Below, piece by piece: positions 34,288 through 42,663 of a stretch of 64,000 nucleotides of DNA. This DNA is from Anaerocolumna sp. AGMB13025 (lineage in GTDB: Bacteria; Bacillota; Clostridia; Lachnospirales; Lachnospiraceae). The stretch's first letter is position 1, and each line of letters opens with the position of its first letter. Made by a program: the position numbers and the translations under genes. Location of the stretch: positions 6,753,889 through 6,817,888 of the forward strand of contig NZ_CP121445.1 in NCBI RefSeq assembly GCF_029689925.1, given 5' to 3'. The notes beneath the pieces were generated by a model that saw only the letters and a list, made by a program, of their open reading frames with translations, was not told where the DNA came from and searched no databases.

Positions 34288-35694
34288 ATGTCAATAGAAT
34301 ATTTAGGACTTAGTGAAATTAACGGGCCTTTGATTGCCCTGGAGGGGATACGAAATGCCGCTGCAGATGAAATCGTAGAACTTTTAGTAGAAGGGCAGAG
34401 AAAAATCGGCCGTATTATAGAAATCTATGAGGATAAAGCAGTAATCCAGGTATTTCAGGGTACAGAAAATATGTCCCTGCATAATACAAGGACCAAACTT
34501 ACCGGTCATCCCCTGGAAGTATCCCTCTCTGAGGATATTTTAGGCAGGATTTTTAACGGTACCGGAAAACCGATCGACGGACTGGGACCAATTGCTGCCG
34601 CAATAAAACGGGATGTCAATGGGGAACCCCTAAATCCCTGTGCCAGAGAATATCCAAGAAACTATATTAAGACCGGAATCTCCGCTATAGACAGCCTTAC
34701 AACCCTGATCCGGGGTCAGAAACTGCCCATCTTTTCCGGCAACGGTCTGCCCCATGATAAACTGGCAGCACAAATTGTAAGACAGGCCTCCCTGGCAGAA
34801 AACAGCAGTGAAGAATTCGCCATTGTATTTGCTGCAATGGGCGTAAAACATGATGTTGCAGACTTCTTTCGCCGTACCTTTGAAGACAGCGGGGCAAGCT
34901 CCCATGTCGTCATGTATTTAAACCTTGCCAATGATCCGGTAGTGGAACGGTTAATTACTCCTAAAGTTGCTTTAACTGCCGCTGAGTACTTAGCCTTTGA
35001 TAAAGGAATGCATATACTGGTCATTTTAACGGATATGACTTCCTTTGCAGAAGCCCTCCGGGAAGTCTCCTCCTCCAAAGGTGAAATTCCAAGCAGAAAA
35101 GGTTATCCGGGCTACTTGTACAGCGAACTTGCCACGATCTATGAAAGGGCCGGAATTATCAGATCTTCCAAAGGTTCCGTTACTCAGATACCCATACTTA
35201 CCATGCCAAATGACGATATTACCCACCCTATTCCCGACCTGACCGGATATATCACCGAGGGACAGATTGTCTTAGACCGTTCCCTTCATCAGAAAGCCGT
35301 CTACCCTCCTATCAGCATACTGCCCTCCCTTTCAAGACTGATGAAAGATGGAATTGGCAAAGGCTACACCAGAGAAGACCATCAAGATCTTGCCAACCAG
35401 TTATTCTCCTCCTATGCCCGAGTGGGAGAGGCCAGAAATTTAGCCAGCGTAATCGGTGAAGATGAACTATCTCCCTTAGATAAGCAATATTTAAAATTCG
35501 GCACTGCCTTTGAACAGGAATTCGTAGCACAGGGTCTCTTTGAAGACCGTTCCATCCTTGATTCCCTGAACAAAGGCTGGTCCTTGTTATCCTTACTTCC
35601 AAAGGAGGCCTTAGACCGTGTAGATACCAAAATTCTGGAGCATTACTATCCATCAGAAACGAAAGCCGCCCCACCGGATCATGAAAGGAATTAA
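34288..35694 (+). CDS. ntpB: V-type ATPase subunit B
   Basis: Non-catalytic headpiece subunit of 468 residues, a length normal for the family. It has LPIFSGNGLPHDKLAAQI in place of a P-loop, as expected for B, and EVSSSKGEIPSRKGYPGYLY (near residue 257), which is diagnostic. AAGGGGGAAT precedes the ATG and A ends 11 bases upstream, so the two are translationally close. It alternates with A in the hexamer. Confidence 0.97.
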   Translation: MSIEYLGLSEINGPLIALEGIRNAAADEIVELLVEGQRKIGRIIEIYEDKAVIQVFQGTENMSLHNTRTKLTGHPLEVSLSEDILGRIFNGTGKPIDGLGPIAAAIKRDVNGEPLNPCAREYPRNYIKTGISAIDSLTTLIRGQKLPIFSGNGLPHDKLAAQIVRQASLAENSSEEFAIVFAAMGVKHDVADFFRRTFEDSGASSHVVMYLNLANDPVVERLITPKVALTAAEYLAFDKGMHILVILTDMTSFAEALREVSSSKGEIPSRKGYPGYLYSELATIYERAGIIRSSKGSVTQIPILTMPNDDITHPIPDLTGYITEGQIVLDRSLHQKAVYPPISILPSLSRLMKDGIGKGYTREDHQDLANQLFSSYARVGEARNLASVIGEDELSPLDKQYLKFGTAFEQEFVAQGLFEDRSILDSLNKGWSLLSLLPKEALDRVDTKILEHYYPSETKAAPPDHERN

Positions 35695-35726
35695 CAATAG
35701 TATCTTTAATCTAAATGGAGGTTATC

Positions 35727-36353
35727 ATGGATCCTAATACCTTTCCTACCAAAGGCAATTTAATACTGGCAAAGAACTCTTTAACTCTGGCAAACCAGGG
35801 TTATGATCTCATGGATAAAAAAAGGAATATCCTGATACAGGAACTTCTGGAGTTAATTGACAAGGCCAAAAATATCCAGTCTGAAATAGACGTAACTTTT
35901 ACCGCTGCCTACTTATCCCTACAAAAAGCCAATATAGAAATGGGTATCCGCAATATAGAGGATTTAAGCAGTACCGTACCGGAGGAGAACTCCATTACAA
36001 TAAAACAGCGCAGTATCATGGGCACTGATATTCCTCTGGTAGAATTTGATGAAACTGACAATAAACTGTCCTATTCCTTTTATAATACTAAAATTTCCTT
36101 AGATGAAGCGGTAAGCCGGTTTAAAAAGGTAAAAGAGCTGACCCTTCGCCTGGCCATGATTGAAAATTCCGCCTACCGTCTGGCTGCTAATATTAAAAAA
36201 ACGCAAAAACGAGCAAATGCGCTGAAAAATATAACCATCCCCTATTATAAGGAATTGGTACATGATATACAAAACTCTTTGGAAGAGCGGGAACGAGAGG
36301 AATTTACCAGGTTAAAGGTGATAAAACAAAGACGTACCCTTACCAGTATTTAG
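35727..36353 (+). CDS. ntpD: V-type ATPase subunit D
   Basis: Central rotor shaft subunit of 208 residues, mainly two long helices. The start PNTFPTKGNLILAKNSLTLA and the end RVNALKNITIPYYKELVHDI-type segment (here KRANALKNI) are typical. ATG at 35727 with GGAGGTTATC upstream is preferred over the in-frame ATG at 35715, which overlaps that site. It ends the operon; a new promoter for the chemotaxis receptor begins immediately after the stop codon. Confidence 0.93.
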   Translation: MDPNTFPTKGNLILAKNSLTLANQGYDLMDKKRNILIQELLELIDKAKNIQSEIDVTFTAAYLSLQKANIEMGIRNIEDLSSTVPEENSITIKQRSIMGTDIPLVEFDETDNKLSYSFYNTKISLDEAVSRFKKVKELTLRLAMIENSAYRLAANIKKTQKRANALKNITIPYYKELVHDIQNSLEEREREEFTRLKVIKQRRTLTSI

Positions 36354-36355
36354 AA

Positions 36356-36384
36356 TTGTTTATCTTGTAAAAATATAGTATAAT
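36356..36384 (+). promoter_or_regulatory. Promoter for the chemotaxis receptor gene
   Basis: TTGTTT (36356-36361) and TATAAT (36379-36384) are separated by 17 bases. It begins 3 bases past the subunit D stop codon and would give the receptor gene a leader of about 280 bases. Confidence 0.65.
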
Positions 36385-36390
36385 ATGGGG

Positions 36391-36674
36391 AATAAGGCCT
36401 AGTATTATTGTTTTCATATGAACTGGAACAATTACTTGCCTAAACGTTCAGTTACAACACCCCATAAGCCACGGTGTCAAACCTCTGCACCTACGCCTTT
36501 TGAATGTAACTGTAAACGGTTAGTCTGGGTACTCAGTCAGGTTATTTAAAAAGCAATGTACTAGTCTAAATGAAAACAGGTAACTAATTTAAAAACTTCA
36601 ATATTGTGGCAATATACTAAACCCACATATTTTTGCCATTACCTGCAAATACCAAAAGAGAAAGAGGGATCGGA
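36391..36674 (+). promoter_or_regulatory. Long structured 5' leader of the chemotaxis receptor mRNA
   Basis: Two extended helices are visible: AGGC/GCCT with inner AGT/ACT and ATTGTT/AACAAT (about 36393-36442), then CAGTTACA/TGTAACTG (about 36450-36513) closing an inner ACACC/GGTGT hairpin. I compared it by eye with c-di-GMP class I and II, THF and SAM riboswitch cores and saw no convincing match. Function is therefore open. Confidence 0.4.
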
Positions 36675-38678
36675 ATGAAGATAGGCTTATCAAAAAGAAT
36701 CGGCGCCTTTATAGGTATCCTTGTATTATTTGTTTCAATAATTATCGGTTTTCTCGGAATTACTTACAGTTCAAAGGCTTTACTGAAAAATCAGGAAGAA
36801 AGTATAAAAGAAATTGCAAAAGACGGTGCTGGCCGTGTACAGGAAATCATATCGATGCGTTTACTGATACTATCAGAATCCGCCAATGCAGATAATATGA
36901 AATTCATGGACTGGAACACTCAGAAAGCGGCTCTAAGTGATGATGTAAAACGTCTTGAATACCTTGATATGGCCGTACTTACCCCGGACGGAAAAGCTAA
37001 TTACGTCTTAAGCGGGGAAACGGCTGATCTTAGTGACCGCGAATACTTTAAAAAGGCTTTAAAGGGAGAGGCTAATGTATCGGATGTATTAATCAGTAAA
37101 GTTACCAACACCGCTGTTATTATGTATGCTGCCCCCATTATGGACGGTGATAAGGTGGTCGGAGTACTGGTGGGAAGAAGAGACGGAACAGCCCTTAATG
37201 ATATTACAGACCAGCTTGGTATGGGAGAACGAGGTTATGCCTTTATTATCGGTTCCGATGCAACCATGTATGCCCATCCCAACAGAGACCTGGTTATGAA
37301 TCAGGTCAATGTATATAAAGAGATTGAAGATAATGGCCCATTAAAAACCTTTGGACTGGCCCTTAAGAAATTAGGAACCGGCAAAGAGGGTATTTTACGG
37401 TACAGTTATAACGGAGAAAAAAGAATTACTGCAATGGCTCCCATTCCAGGTTCCAACTGGACTCTGGCAATTGGCAACTACGAAAGTGAAGTTTTAAAGG
37501 AAATGAATACTCTGCGTGGTTTACTGACTACAGCTACTGCTGTGGTACTAATACTTGGGGCTGCGGCAGGTATTGCTATCGGATTATACATAACAAAACC
37601 CGTTGTGCATTTACAAAAATCCATTGAAAAATTGTCTGTTTATGATTTCAGCCCTCAAACTGATAAAAAAGATGGGCTGATTGAACGACGAAGAGATGAA
37701 ATTGGTAATATAGCCAGATCTCTTACGGTTATGAAGAACAATATTACGAATTTGATTAAAATTGTAGCCGCCAATTCAGAACAGGTAGCTGCTTCTTCGC
37801 AGGAATTGACCTCTACCTCCAGACAGTCTGCCGAATCTGCCGGCGAAGTTGCAAGAACCATTGAAGAAATTGCAAGAGGTGCTTCCGATCAGGCAAAAGA
37901 AACCGAAACCGGGACCGGGACTATTCAGGAATTGGGAGATATCATTACTCAGGATCAGCAGTATCTGAATGAATTAAATGATTATATCAAAAACGTAACT
38001 ACGTTAAAAGATACCGGTTTAGAGACGGTTACAGAATTAAGTAATAGAAACCGGGACTCCAGTACATCTGCTAAAGAAATACAAAGCCATATTAATGAAA
38101 CCGCTAAGAGCGCTGAGAAGATACAAGCGGCAAGCCTGATGATTAAAAGCATAGCCGCCCAGACAAACCTGCTGGCTTTAAATGCAGCAATTGAAGCGGC
38201 AAGAGCAGGCGAAGCCGGAAGAGGTTTTTCCGTGGTGGCGGAAGAAATCAGAAACCTGGCAGAACAGTCCAACAATTTTACCGATGAAATATCTGTTGTC
38301 ATGAAAGACTTAACCGATAAAACAGAAGCATCCGTCAAAGCAATTGAAGCCGTAGAATCAATTATGGAAGCCCAGACGGTCAGTGTTACTGATACCAGCC
38401 AAAAGTTTGACGGAATTTCGGCTGCTCTTGAACATATGCAGGAACTGATATCCAATTTAAATCATTCCGGCGCCAGAATGCTGATTAAAAAAGACGAAAT
38501 CATATCAACTATGGAAAATCTCTCAGCTATCTCAGAGGAGAATGCTGCCGGAACCGAAGAAGCTTCCGCCTCTATGGAAGAACAGACCGCTGCCATGGAT
38601 GAAATCGCCAATGCCAGCGAATCTCTGGCAGAATTAGCGCAGGAACTCCAGACAGAAATAGGTAAGTTCAGGTACTAG
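36675..38678 (+). CDS. Methyl-accepting chemotaxis protein
   Basis: Membrane chemoreceptor of 667 residues. An N-terminal membrane anchor (about 8-32) is followed by an extracellular dCache-like sensor domain (about 35-275), a second membrane segment (about 285-308), a HAMP domain, and the signalling helix bundle with its hairpin tip AAQTNLLALNAAIEAARAGE. The protein ends with KFRY, not a CheR-tethering pentapeptide. ATG at 36675 follows AGAGGGATCGG; the upstream frame start at 36633 has no site. Its ligand is unknown. Confidence 0.93.
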   Translation: MKIGLSKRIGAFIGILVLFVSIIIGFLGITYSSKALLKNQEESIKEIAKDGAGRVQEIISMRLLILSESANADNMKFMDWNTQKAALSDDVKRLEYLDMAVLTPDGKANYVLSGETADLSDREYFKKALKGEANVSDVLISKVTNTAVIMYAAPIMDGDKVVGVLVGRRDGTALNDITDQLGMGERGYAFIIGSDATMYAHPNRDLVMNQVNVYKEIEDNGPLKTFGLALKKLGTGKEGILRYSYNGEKRITAMAPIPGSNWTLAIGNYESEVLKEMNTLRGLLTTATAVVLILGAAAGIAIGLYITKPVVHLQKSIEKLSVYDFSPQTDKKDGLIERRRDEIGNIARSLTVMKNNITNLIKIVAANSEQVAASSQELTSTSRQSAESAGEVARTIEEIARGASDQAKETETGTGTIQELGDIITQDQQYLNELNDYIKNVTTLKDTGLETVTELSNRNRDSSTSAKEIQSHINETAKSAEKIQAASLMIKSIAAQTNLLALNAAIEAARAGEAGRGFSVVAEEIRNLAEQSNNFTDEISVVMKDLTDKTEASVKAIEAVESIMEAQTVSVTDTSQKFDGISAALEHMQELISNLNHSGARMLIKKDEIISTMENLSAISEENAAGTEEASASMEEQTAAMDEIANASESLAELAQELQTEIGKFRY

Positions 38679-38918
38679 TGGATTTAGATATCTTTCTGAC
38701 TGACAAACCCAGGAAAATATATTCAGCAAATGATTATGGCATGTACTGATTTATGTATTGTTTTAGTATAAATGGTTTCATTTATACTAAGTACAGCCTT
38801 AAGCATTCCCTGAATTTCTCTTTCTGGGTTTGCCTGATTTCTTGTATATAGTGATACTACTTGTTCAGAGTGGGAATACCATGTAATACATATATTATAT
38901 ATGATGCATATAATATAT

Positions 38919-39068
38919 ATGTTGCATATAAGTTGATGTTGCATATAAGTTGATGTTGCATATAAGTTTGTGTTGCAAATAAGTTCATGTTGCATATAAG
39001 TTATGTTGCATATAAGTTCATGTTGCATATAAGTTATGTTGCATATAAGTTCATGTTACATAAAAAGT
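38919..39068. repeat. 16-17-bp tandem repeat, nine copies
   Basis: Units of ATGTTGCATATAAGTTG and 16-bp versions run head-to-tail from 38919 to about 39068. Copies alternate between 16 and 17 bp after the fourth. An AT palindrome (about 38889-38919) abuts its left end. The repeat separates the chemotaxis receptor from the araR promoter. Confidence 0.88.
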
Positions 39069-39107
39069 ATATGATGTCTATGGTATTGACAATTCTTCAA
39101 AAAACAT

Positions 39108-39143
39108 ACTTGTATTTACAACTTTACTTATCTATACTATAAT
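39108..39143 (+). promoter_or_regulatory. araR promoter with AraR box over the -35 element
   Basis: TTTACA (39115-39120) and TATAAT (39138-39143) are 17 bases apart. TTGTATTTACAA (39110-39121) is an AraR-type box and covers the -35 element, pointing to autorepression. A TTGACA at 39086-39091 lacks a good -10 element. Confidence 0.65.
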
Positions 39144-39186
39144 TACAATAACAACTACATCTCCATACGCAGAAAACGGGGCATAT

Positions 39187-40278
39187 ATGATTAATAATGA
39201 ACGATCCAAACATGCTGTGCTCAGCCAGTGGATTAAAGATAAAATAGCAGACAATACCTTTAAAACCGGTGAAAAAATACCCTCTGAGAATGAATTAGCT
39301 TCCCAGTTTTCTATCAGCCGCCAAACGGTAAGGCAGGCTATTGGCACACTAGTGGCCGATGGGATTCTGATCAGAGAACACGGAAGCGGTACCTATGTAA
39401 GTCTTCCCGGCAGCAAAACCGTCACTGGAAAGACCATGCGGATCGGTGTTATCACCACCTATCTCGATGATTATGTTTTTCCAGGCATCATTCATGGAAT
39501 TGAAGAAATACTGACAGATAATGGCTATACGCTCTCCCTTGGTATCACCCACAACAAACCTTCAGACGAGGAAAAAAGCCTGATACAAATTATGCAAAGC
39601 GGAGTGGATGGTCTTATTGTAGAAGGTACCAAATCCGCTCTTCCAAACCCCAATGAATCTTTATACCATCAGTTAAAGGAAAAAAATATCCCTGTTGTGT
39701 TCATTAACGGATACTACCGGAATTGTCAGGATTCTTATGTTATATTAGACGATGTTAAAGCTGGGGAGATGTTAACAGATCTCTTAATTGACAACGGACA
39801 CACATTAATCGGCGGGCTTTTTAAATCCGATGACTATCAGGGAATCGGCCGTTATGAGGGGCTTTTAAAGTCTACCAAAAACCATGATCTTACTGTTAAT
39901 GACAATGAGGTCATCTGGTATACCACCGAAGATTTTCCATACTATTTTGAAGGCAGTATGGATAAAATTATTTTGGACCGTTTAAAGGATGTTACTGGTG
40001 TGGTATGCTACAACGATTTAGCTGCCGCTGCCTTAATCCGCTTATTAAAACGAAACAATATTTCCGTTCCTGAGGATATCTCCATTGTAAGTGTGGATAA
40101 TTCCTTTCTGGCTAAAGAACTCGTGTGCAATTTAACCTCCGTGATTTATCCTGCCAGAAAAATCGGTAAACTGGCTGCTCAATTGCTGCTACAGCTTATT
40201 ACGGATCCCTTAAGTCAGAACCGGATTATACTAGACCCCTATATAAAAGTCAGAAACTCTGTTAAAAAGTTAAATTAA
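39187..40278 (+). CDS. araR: Arabinose-responsive repressor, GntR/LacI chimeric family
   Basis: Transcription repressor of 363 residues with the AraR layout: an N-terminal GntR winged helix (about 10-75; PSENELASQFSISRQTVRQA and REHGSGTYV) joined to a LacI/GalR-type sugar-binding domain (about 85-360). In Bacillus subtilis AraR represses arabinose use and is released by L-arabinose. Ribulokinase follows on the same strand, with AraR boxes before both genes, which supports the name. I see no clear ribosome binding site immediately before the ATG. Confidence 0.88.
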   Translation: MINNERSKHAVLSQWIKDKIADNTFKTGEKIPSENELASQFSISRQTVRQAIGTLVADGILIREHGSGTYVSLPGSKTVTGKTMRIGVITTYLDDYVFPGIIHGIEEILTDNGYTLSLGITHNKPSDEEKSLIQIMQSGVDGLIVEGTKSALPNPNESLYHQLKEKNIPVVFINGYYRNCQDSYVILDDVKAGEMLTDLLIDNGHTLIGGLFKSDDYQGIGRYEGLLKSTKNHDLTVNDNEVIWYTTEDFPYYFEGSMDKIILDRLKDVTGVVCYNDLAAAALIRLLKRNNISVPEDISIVSVDNSFLAKELVCNLTSVIYPARKIGKLAAQLLLQLITDPLSQNRIILDPYIKVRNSVKKLN

Positions 40279-40339
40279 GAATAAATTGTATACCTTTATT
40301 CCATACCGAATAAACAAGAACTTTAATACTAGCTTTTGC

Positions 40340-40393
40340 TTGATTTTTTATATAAATTCATATAAAATAAACTTATATCAACTTGTACGTACA
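40340..40393 (+). promoter_or_regulatory. araB promoter and AraR operator
   Basis: TTGATT (40340-40345) and TAAAAT (40363-40368) are 17 bases apart. TGTACGTACA (40384-40393), a 10-bp palindrome that forms the core of the AraR box ACTTGTACGTACAT, lies shortly after the start site. A second palindrome, GTAAC/GTTAC (40402-40406, 40411-40415), follows. Confidence 0.7.
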
Positions 40394-40508
40394 TCTTCAC
40401 AGTAACGGTTGTTACCCATATTTATTTGTCTGTAAAGTTTTATCTTTATAGCCCTTAAGGTAATACCTTCTGGGTATAATACATATTAAAATTTAGGAGG
40501 TATATAAA

Positions 40509-42176
40509 ATGCCAAAGTATACAATTGGTGTCGATTTTGGTACATTATCCGGGCGTGCATTACTGGTTAATGTAGAAACCGGTGAAGAACTTGGAGATGC
40601 TACCTTGGAATATCCCCATGGGGTAATGGATGAAACACTGCCTGATGGAACAAAACTTGCTCCTGACTGGGCACTGCAGCATCCTTCTGATTATCTGGAA
40701 GTGTTTGCTGCTACCATACCTGCAGTTTTACAAAAATCCGGTGTATCCCCTGAGGATGTTATCGGTGTAGGTATTGATTTTACAGCCTGCACCATGCTTC
40801 CGGTCAAGGCCGGTGGAACACCCCTTTGCCTGATTGATAGGTACAAAAGTGATCCAAATGCTTATATTAAATTGTGGAAACATCACGCGGCTCAGGATAA
40901 AGCGAATAAATTAAACCAGATTGCAGAAGAAATGAATCAGGACTGGCTGGCAAGGTACGGCGGTAAGATTTCCTCCGAATGGATGTTTCCAAAGATTTGG
41001 CAGGTCTTAGACGAAGCACCTTATATTTATGAAGAAGCCGATTACTTTTTAGAGGCAGCCGATTGGGTAATCTGGCAATTAACAGGAGTGCAGACCAAAA
41101 ATTCCTGTACTGCAGGCTATAAAGCAATGTGGCATAAACAAAAGGGATATCCGGACAAAGCTTTTTTCAAAGCGCTGGATCCCAGACTTGAAAATGTTGT
41201 GGAAGATAAACTTAACTGTCCTGTTACGCCTCTTGGTTCAAAGGCCGGCGAAATTACGGAAAACGCTTCAAAATTAACTGGTTTAAAGCCAGGTACTGCT
41301 GTTGCCGTTGCCAATGTGGATGCCCATGTTACCGTTCCTGCCGTTAAAATAGACGGACCTGGTAAAATGCTTGCAATTATGGGTACCTCTACCTGTCATA
41401 TTTTATTAAGCGATGAAGAACACACAGTACCCGGAATGTGTGGTGTCGTAGAAGACGGTGTATGTCCTGGATTCTATGGCTATGAAGCCGGACAATCCTG
41501 TGTTGGTGACCATTTTGCCTGGTTTGTGGAGAATTGTGTCAGCGCAGAATATTATGAAGCCGCCAAGGCAGAAGGACTTTCTATCCATCAGTATTTAACC
41601 AAAAAAGCAGAACAGCTCAAGGTTGGTCAAAGCGGTCTGGTGGCATTAGATTGGTGGAACGGAAACCGCTCCGTTTTAGTAGACGTTGATCTTACAGGTA
41701 TGATATTAGGTATGACCCTTCAGACAAAGCCAGAAGAGATTTACCGTGCCTTAATAGAAGCTACCGCCTATGGAACCAGAAAGATCATAGAAACCTTCCG
41801 CGCAAACGGTGTAGCCGTTAATGAATTTTATGCCTCAGGCGGAATATCCTTAAAAAATCCGATGGCTATGCAGATTTATGCAGATATTATACAGATACCA
41901 ATTAAGATTGGTGGTACTACTCAGGGACCGGCACTCGGCAGTGCCATCTTTGGTGCAGTAGCCGCAGGTACTGAAAAAGGCGGGTATGATGATGTATTTA
42001 AGGCCGGTAGTGTCATGGGTAAATTACGTGATACCATATATACTCCTATTCCTGAAAATGCCCAAGTATACGATTCCCTGTACACTGAATATTCCAAACT
42101 GCATGATTATTTCGGTCGTGGAGAAAATGATGTAATGAAGCGGCTTAAAGAAATAAAAAAACAACAAAGTAAATAA
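40509..42176 (+). CDS. araB: L-ribulokinase
   Basis: FGGY-family sugar kinase of 555 residues that phosphorylates L-ribulose in arabinose catabolism. The start YTIGVDFGTLSGRALLV is the nucleotide-binding phosphate-1 motif of AraB; GVGIDFTACTMLPV and the late ASGGISLKNPMAMQIYADI also fit. AGGAGGT precedes the ATG. araA and araD, usually next to it, are not in this window. The C-terminal KKQQSK lies inside the first unit of a 25-bp tandem repeat. Confidence 0.94.
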   Translation: MPKYTIGVDFGTLSGRALLVNVETGEELGDATLEYPHGVMDETLPDGTKLAPDWALQHPSDYLEVFAATIPAVLQKSGVSPEDVIGVGIDFTACTMLPVKAGGTPLCLIDRYKSDPNAYIKLWKHHAAQDKANKLNQIAEEMNQDWLARYGGKISSEWMFPKIWQVLDEAPYIYEEADYFLEAADWVIWQLTGVQTKNSCTAGYKAMWHKQKGYPDKAFFKALDPRLENVVEDKLNCPVTPLGSKAGEITENASKLTGLKPGTAVAVANVDAHVTVPAVKIDGPGKMLAIMGTSTCHILLSDEEHTVPGMCGVVEDGVCPGFYGYEAGQSCVGDHFAWFVENCVSAEYYEAAKAEGLSIHQYLTKKAEQLKVGQSGLVALDWWNGNRSVLVDVDLTGMILGMTLQTKPEEIYRALIEATAYGTRKIIETFRANGVAVNEFYASGGISLKNPMAMQIYADIIQIPIKIGGTTQGPALGSAIFGAVAAGTEKGGYDDVFKAGSVMGKLRDTIYTPIPENAQVYDSLYTEYSKLHDYFGRGENDVMKRLKEIKKQQSK

Positions 42177-42264
42177 ATATAAAAACAGCAGAGTAAATAA
42201 ATACAAAAAACAGCAAAGTAAATAAATACAAAAAACAGCAAAGTAAATAAATACAAAAAACAGC
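42166..42264. repeat. 25-bp tandem repeat at the 3' end of araB, four copies
   Basis: AAAGTAAATAAATACAAAAA and the rest of the unit (ending ACAGC) occurs at 42166-42189, 42190-42214, 42215-42239 and 42240-42264. The first copy is 24 bp and contains the araB stop codon. Duplicated stop-codon segments suggest slippage that did not disturb the reading frame. Confidence 0.88.
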
Positions 42265-42379
42265 AACTACAAATTACAAATGTTTGAATTAATTACCAAC
42301 AAAACAACGAATTCGTGTCGTCTCCGTTTATCACTAGGCATCCCTTACGTCAAGTGCCCGGGGGTTACTACAGGAGTTC

Positions 42380-42434
42380 AAAAGAACCGGGAACAAAGTG
42401 AAAGTTTTCTTTCTCTTATGTTCCCGGTTCTTTT
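42380..42434 (+). terminator. Strong intrinsic terminator after araB
   Basis: AAAAGAACCGGGAACA (42380-42395) and TGTTCCCGGTTCTTTT (42419-42434) form a perfect 16-bp stem with a 23-base loop, ending in T residues. Confidence 0.8.
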
Positions 42435-42575
42435 GCTATCCTGCATAAAAACACGAATTTTAAATATTTAATTTTTTCTTAAACTTTCGTTTTTCCTTGA
42501 TACAACTAAGAAAATAATCTATAATATAGGTATTGTTTTCATATACTATCATAAGTTCTCAACAAAAACTTATAA

Positions 42576-42605
42576 GCGTAAAATTAGCATTAACTGGACA
42601 TACTA
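42576..42605 (+). promoter_or_regulatory. Candidate forespore (sigma-F/G) promoter of the DacF-like gene
   Basis: GCGTA (42576-42580) and GGACATACTA (42596-42605) are 15 bases apart, one mismatch from each half of the sigma-F consensus; CATACTA is also a perfect sigma-G -10. dacF of Bacillus is forespore-specific. No good vegetative promoter is visible in the same stretch. Confidence 0.4.
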
Positions 42606-42663
42606 TTCAAACTTGATTATAAATATAAAAATATACCAGCCGGTTTAATATAAAGGAGTTATT

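Noticed and set aside
34630..35674. Several minus-strand frames opposite V-ATPase subunit B
   Set aside because: Shadows of a well-conserved coding sequence with no start signals of their own.
36450..36513. c-di-GMP class I riboswitch (AAGCCACGG looked similar)
   Set aside because: The surrounding GEMM core (GGGCAAACC-like segment and the second tetraloop-receptor stem) is missing.
38723..39028. 101-codon minus-strand frame with MQHELICN repeats
   Set aside because: Produced by the 16-17-bp tandem repeat; not a plausible gene.
42024..42266. 80-codon minus-strand frame rich in Leu/Phe/Cys
   Set aside because: Translation of the 25-bp repeat antisense to araB; resembles a membrane protein only by composition.
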